From Brugia malayi (Eukaryota; Nematoda; Chromadorea; Rhabditida; Onchocercidae), in contig NW_025062479.1 of assembly GCF_000002995.4 (NCBI RefSeq), forward strand, positions 2,191,721 through 2,255,720: a DNA stretch of 64,000 bases. Reading direction: 5' to 3'. The stretch's first letter is position 1. Each line of letters opens with the position of its first letter. Under the pieces are notes generated by a model. That model was given only the letters and a program-made list of their open reading frames with translations, was not told the DNA's origin and did not search any database. The position numbers and the translations under genes are program-made. Of the stretch, positions 62,305 to 64,000 are shown one piece after another.

Positions 62305-64000
62305 ACAAACAAATGTTTCATTAATTAACGAATAAATAAATCGAAGGATTAATTAATTATTTAATTATTTTTCTTGAACCGCTTCTTTTTTTCAAAAAAA
62401 AAAAATTATTATTTCATCAAATATTAAAATGTTGACATTACCTTTATATTGTATAGGATTTTAAAATAAAATAAAAGCCAACTAACTTTCAATAATGATA
62501 TATCTTTTTACGATTTAATGTTGAAGTTGAGTGAATGATGAATTAAATAAAATGAATTCATGAAGTCTTTGTTATTGCCGTCCGATTTTTTTTTTGTTCA
62601 TCCGGAAATCGGTACACAAGTTGTGTTCAACATATCATTTACACTAACATATCTGCAATCAGCATAAACACGCTATATTTCATGACTAAATAGATTTATT
62701 GCTAATTTATATTGTCGAAGATCTTTTTTTTTTTTCTTTTAGTTTTTTTTTTAAAGAGGAATTTATTGATAGATTTGAAATTCCTTTCAAATTGATTGTT
62801 TGACAAACATATATCTAAATTATTTCATTTTCATATTTATTAATGTTTTTATTGTCAAATTAAAGTTTAACGAATTTATTTCAGTTAAATTATTTATAAT
62901 GATTAGTTAATCTTTGATTTTTTTACAAATTTATTATTAATAATATAGTAGTATTATTTATTCTTTTTTTTATGGTTTCTCTTTTTTTTTTGTATATCTC
63001 TTTTGTCAAAATTTTTTCTACATTAAATTTTTATGACGTAAATTAGTAGAATAATTTGAAATATGTTCATATTGAAAAAAGACTTATGCAGTGACTAAGC
63101 AAAAATACAAATAAAAAAATTGATGATAAATTGAAGATTATTAAAAAGCTAAAATTGTTAGCCACTTTCTAATTTAATTCATGGAAGAAAAGAAGAAAAG
63201 GTGTAAAAGGGATTATATATTTTATTTTAGCTTATAAAGGCAGAAAAAAGAAGGTATTATAAGTTAGAAAAGGACAACAAGAAAAATAATAATTAATCTG
63301 TTTAATTTCAATAACTCTTATAAAGTAACAAATTAAAGTATTTCGTTTTTTTTTTTTTCTTGATTATTTGTTTACTTTGTTAGATTTCATCCCTGCATTT
63401 TTTTAAAGACAATATACTTTTATTTTAGTTTTTTGTTTGTTTCTCAATTTATTATTGTAAGTTGTAGTGTCAGAATTAAGATGTCAATTTAATTGTTAAC
63501 AAATTTTGACAATCAAATCAATATATAAATCACATTTTCTTTAATTTTATGTAATCTTTTTTTTCGTTTAATTTGACAGAAAACTTTTTCACAAGTTTTG
63601 AATAATAATTTCCAACAAACCAATAGTTTTTAGCAGAAACATGAAATAAACTTATGATTATTAGGTGAAATGATAACATCAGCCGATATTTTTTGCTTAT
63701 CATTTGATAAGTTATGCATTTTTAAATAATTAATTTTGAACAATACTGCATAACTTTTTATTTGTCTTTATTAAAATTTCATTATAACAAGTAATACTTG
63801 ACTTTTTTTTTCAAAAAAAAAAAAAAATCTGTGGTTGAAATTTTAAGAAACAGTAAATTCATTTCATTAATAAAACAAAATCTTTGAGGCAAATCAGAAA
63901 AAATAATAATAATGCATTCACAGGTGGCTAACTTCACTCTTTTTTTTTCATTTTTTTTAAAATCATTTCCGCTTTAATCGGGTGGCATTGATAATTTGAT

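Larger units (their letters stand above)
60710..64000. other. right-end sequence, no established gene
   Basis: Mostly AT-rich with homopolymers. Short GC-richer patches at 61480-61545 and about 62560-62680 have short open frames on the minus strand (in the second, VNDMLNTTCVPISG after a TGATTGCAG acceptor), none with a recognisable family. Confidence 0.5.

Noticed and set aside
1..64000. tRNA B-box motifs, CRISPR arrays, bacterial operons
   Set aside because: No GGTTCGA-type B box with a proper cloverleaf was seen on either strand, no regularly spaced identical repeats exist, and gene structure is plainly spliced eukaryotic.

Overview
The window is eukaryotic and very AT-rich (by eye about four bases in five), with frequent A/T homopolymers, many microsatellites and spliced genes. 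Introns begin with GT and end in short TTTTCAG, TTTAG or TTGCAG acceptors. I infer a nematode with a loose, intron-rich genome, possibly a spirurid or filarial type. That rests on the acceptors, the base composition and the two protein families, not on a species-level marker. I recognise no rRNA, intact tRNA, CRISPR array or bacterial-type operon. Most long open frames come from low-complexity DNA.

Two genes can be assembled exon by exon, both on the minus strand. (1) A copine fills the left third. Eleven exons carry two C2 domains and the start of the von Willebrand A (copine) domain; the gene runs off the left edge at base 1. Its most distal first exon (22886-23073) lies about 17 kb upstream of exon 2 (5619-5702), and a second candidate first exon (ending at 8337) sits inside that intron. 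(2) A complete TBC1D16-like Rab GTPase-activating protein gene, 18 exons from 41768 to 35057, gives an open frame of 773 codons plus stop. Both catalytic-finger motifs of the TBC domain are intact. A second, cysteine-rich first exon lies about 0.9 kb upstream (42650-42701).

The remainder is large intron and intergenic DNA. About 12 kb separates the copine distal exon from the end of the TBC gene, and over 20 kb lies to the right of the TBC gene. These parts hold microsatellites, three local tandem duplications, a 158-bp foldback element, a non-LTR-retrotransposon-like scrap, a miRNA-like hairpin, a tRNA-sized degenerate cloverleaf candidate, a 62-nt alternating purine-pyrimidine tract and a T/A/T homopolymer palindrome. 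There are also several isolated exon-like segments with good splice signals whose gene I could not complete. The most notable are 60519-60593 (or up to 60709), 61495-61533 and 48421-48540; the last resembles a diverged copy of the penultimate TBC exon.

Functionally, copines are calcium-dependent membrane adaptors and TBC1D16-type proteins switch off Rab GTPases (Rab4A in vertebrates). Both act in membrane traffic. Their adjacency in the same orientation looks coincidental: there is no operon-like spacing.
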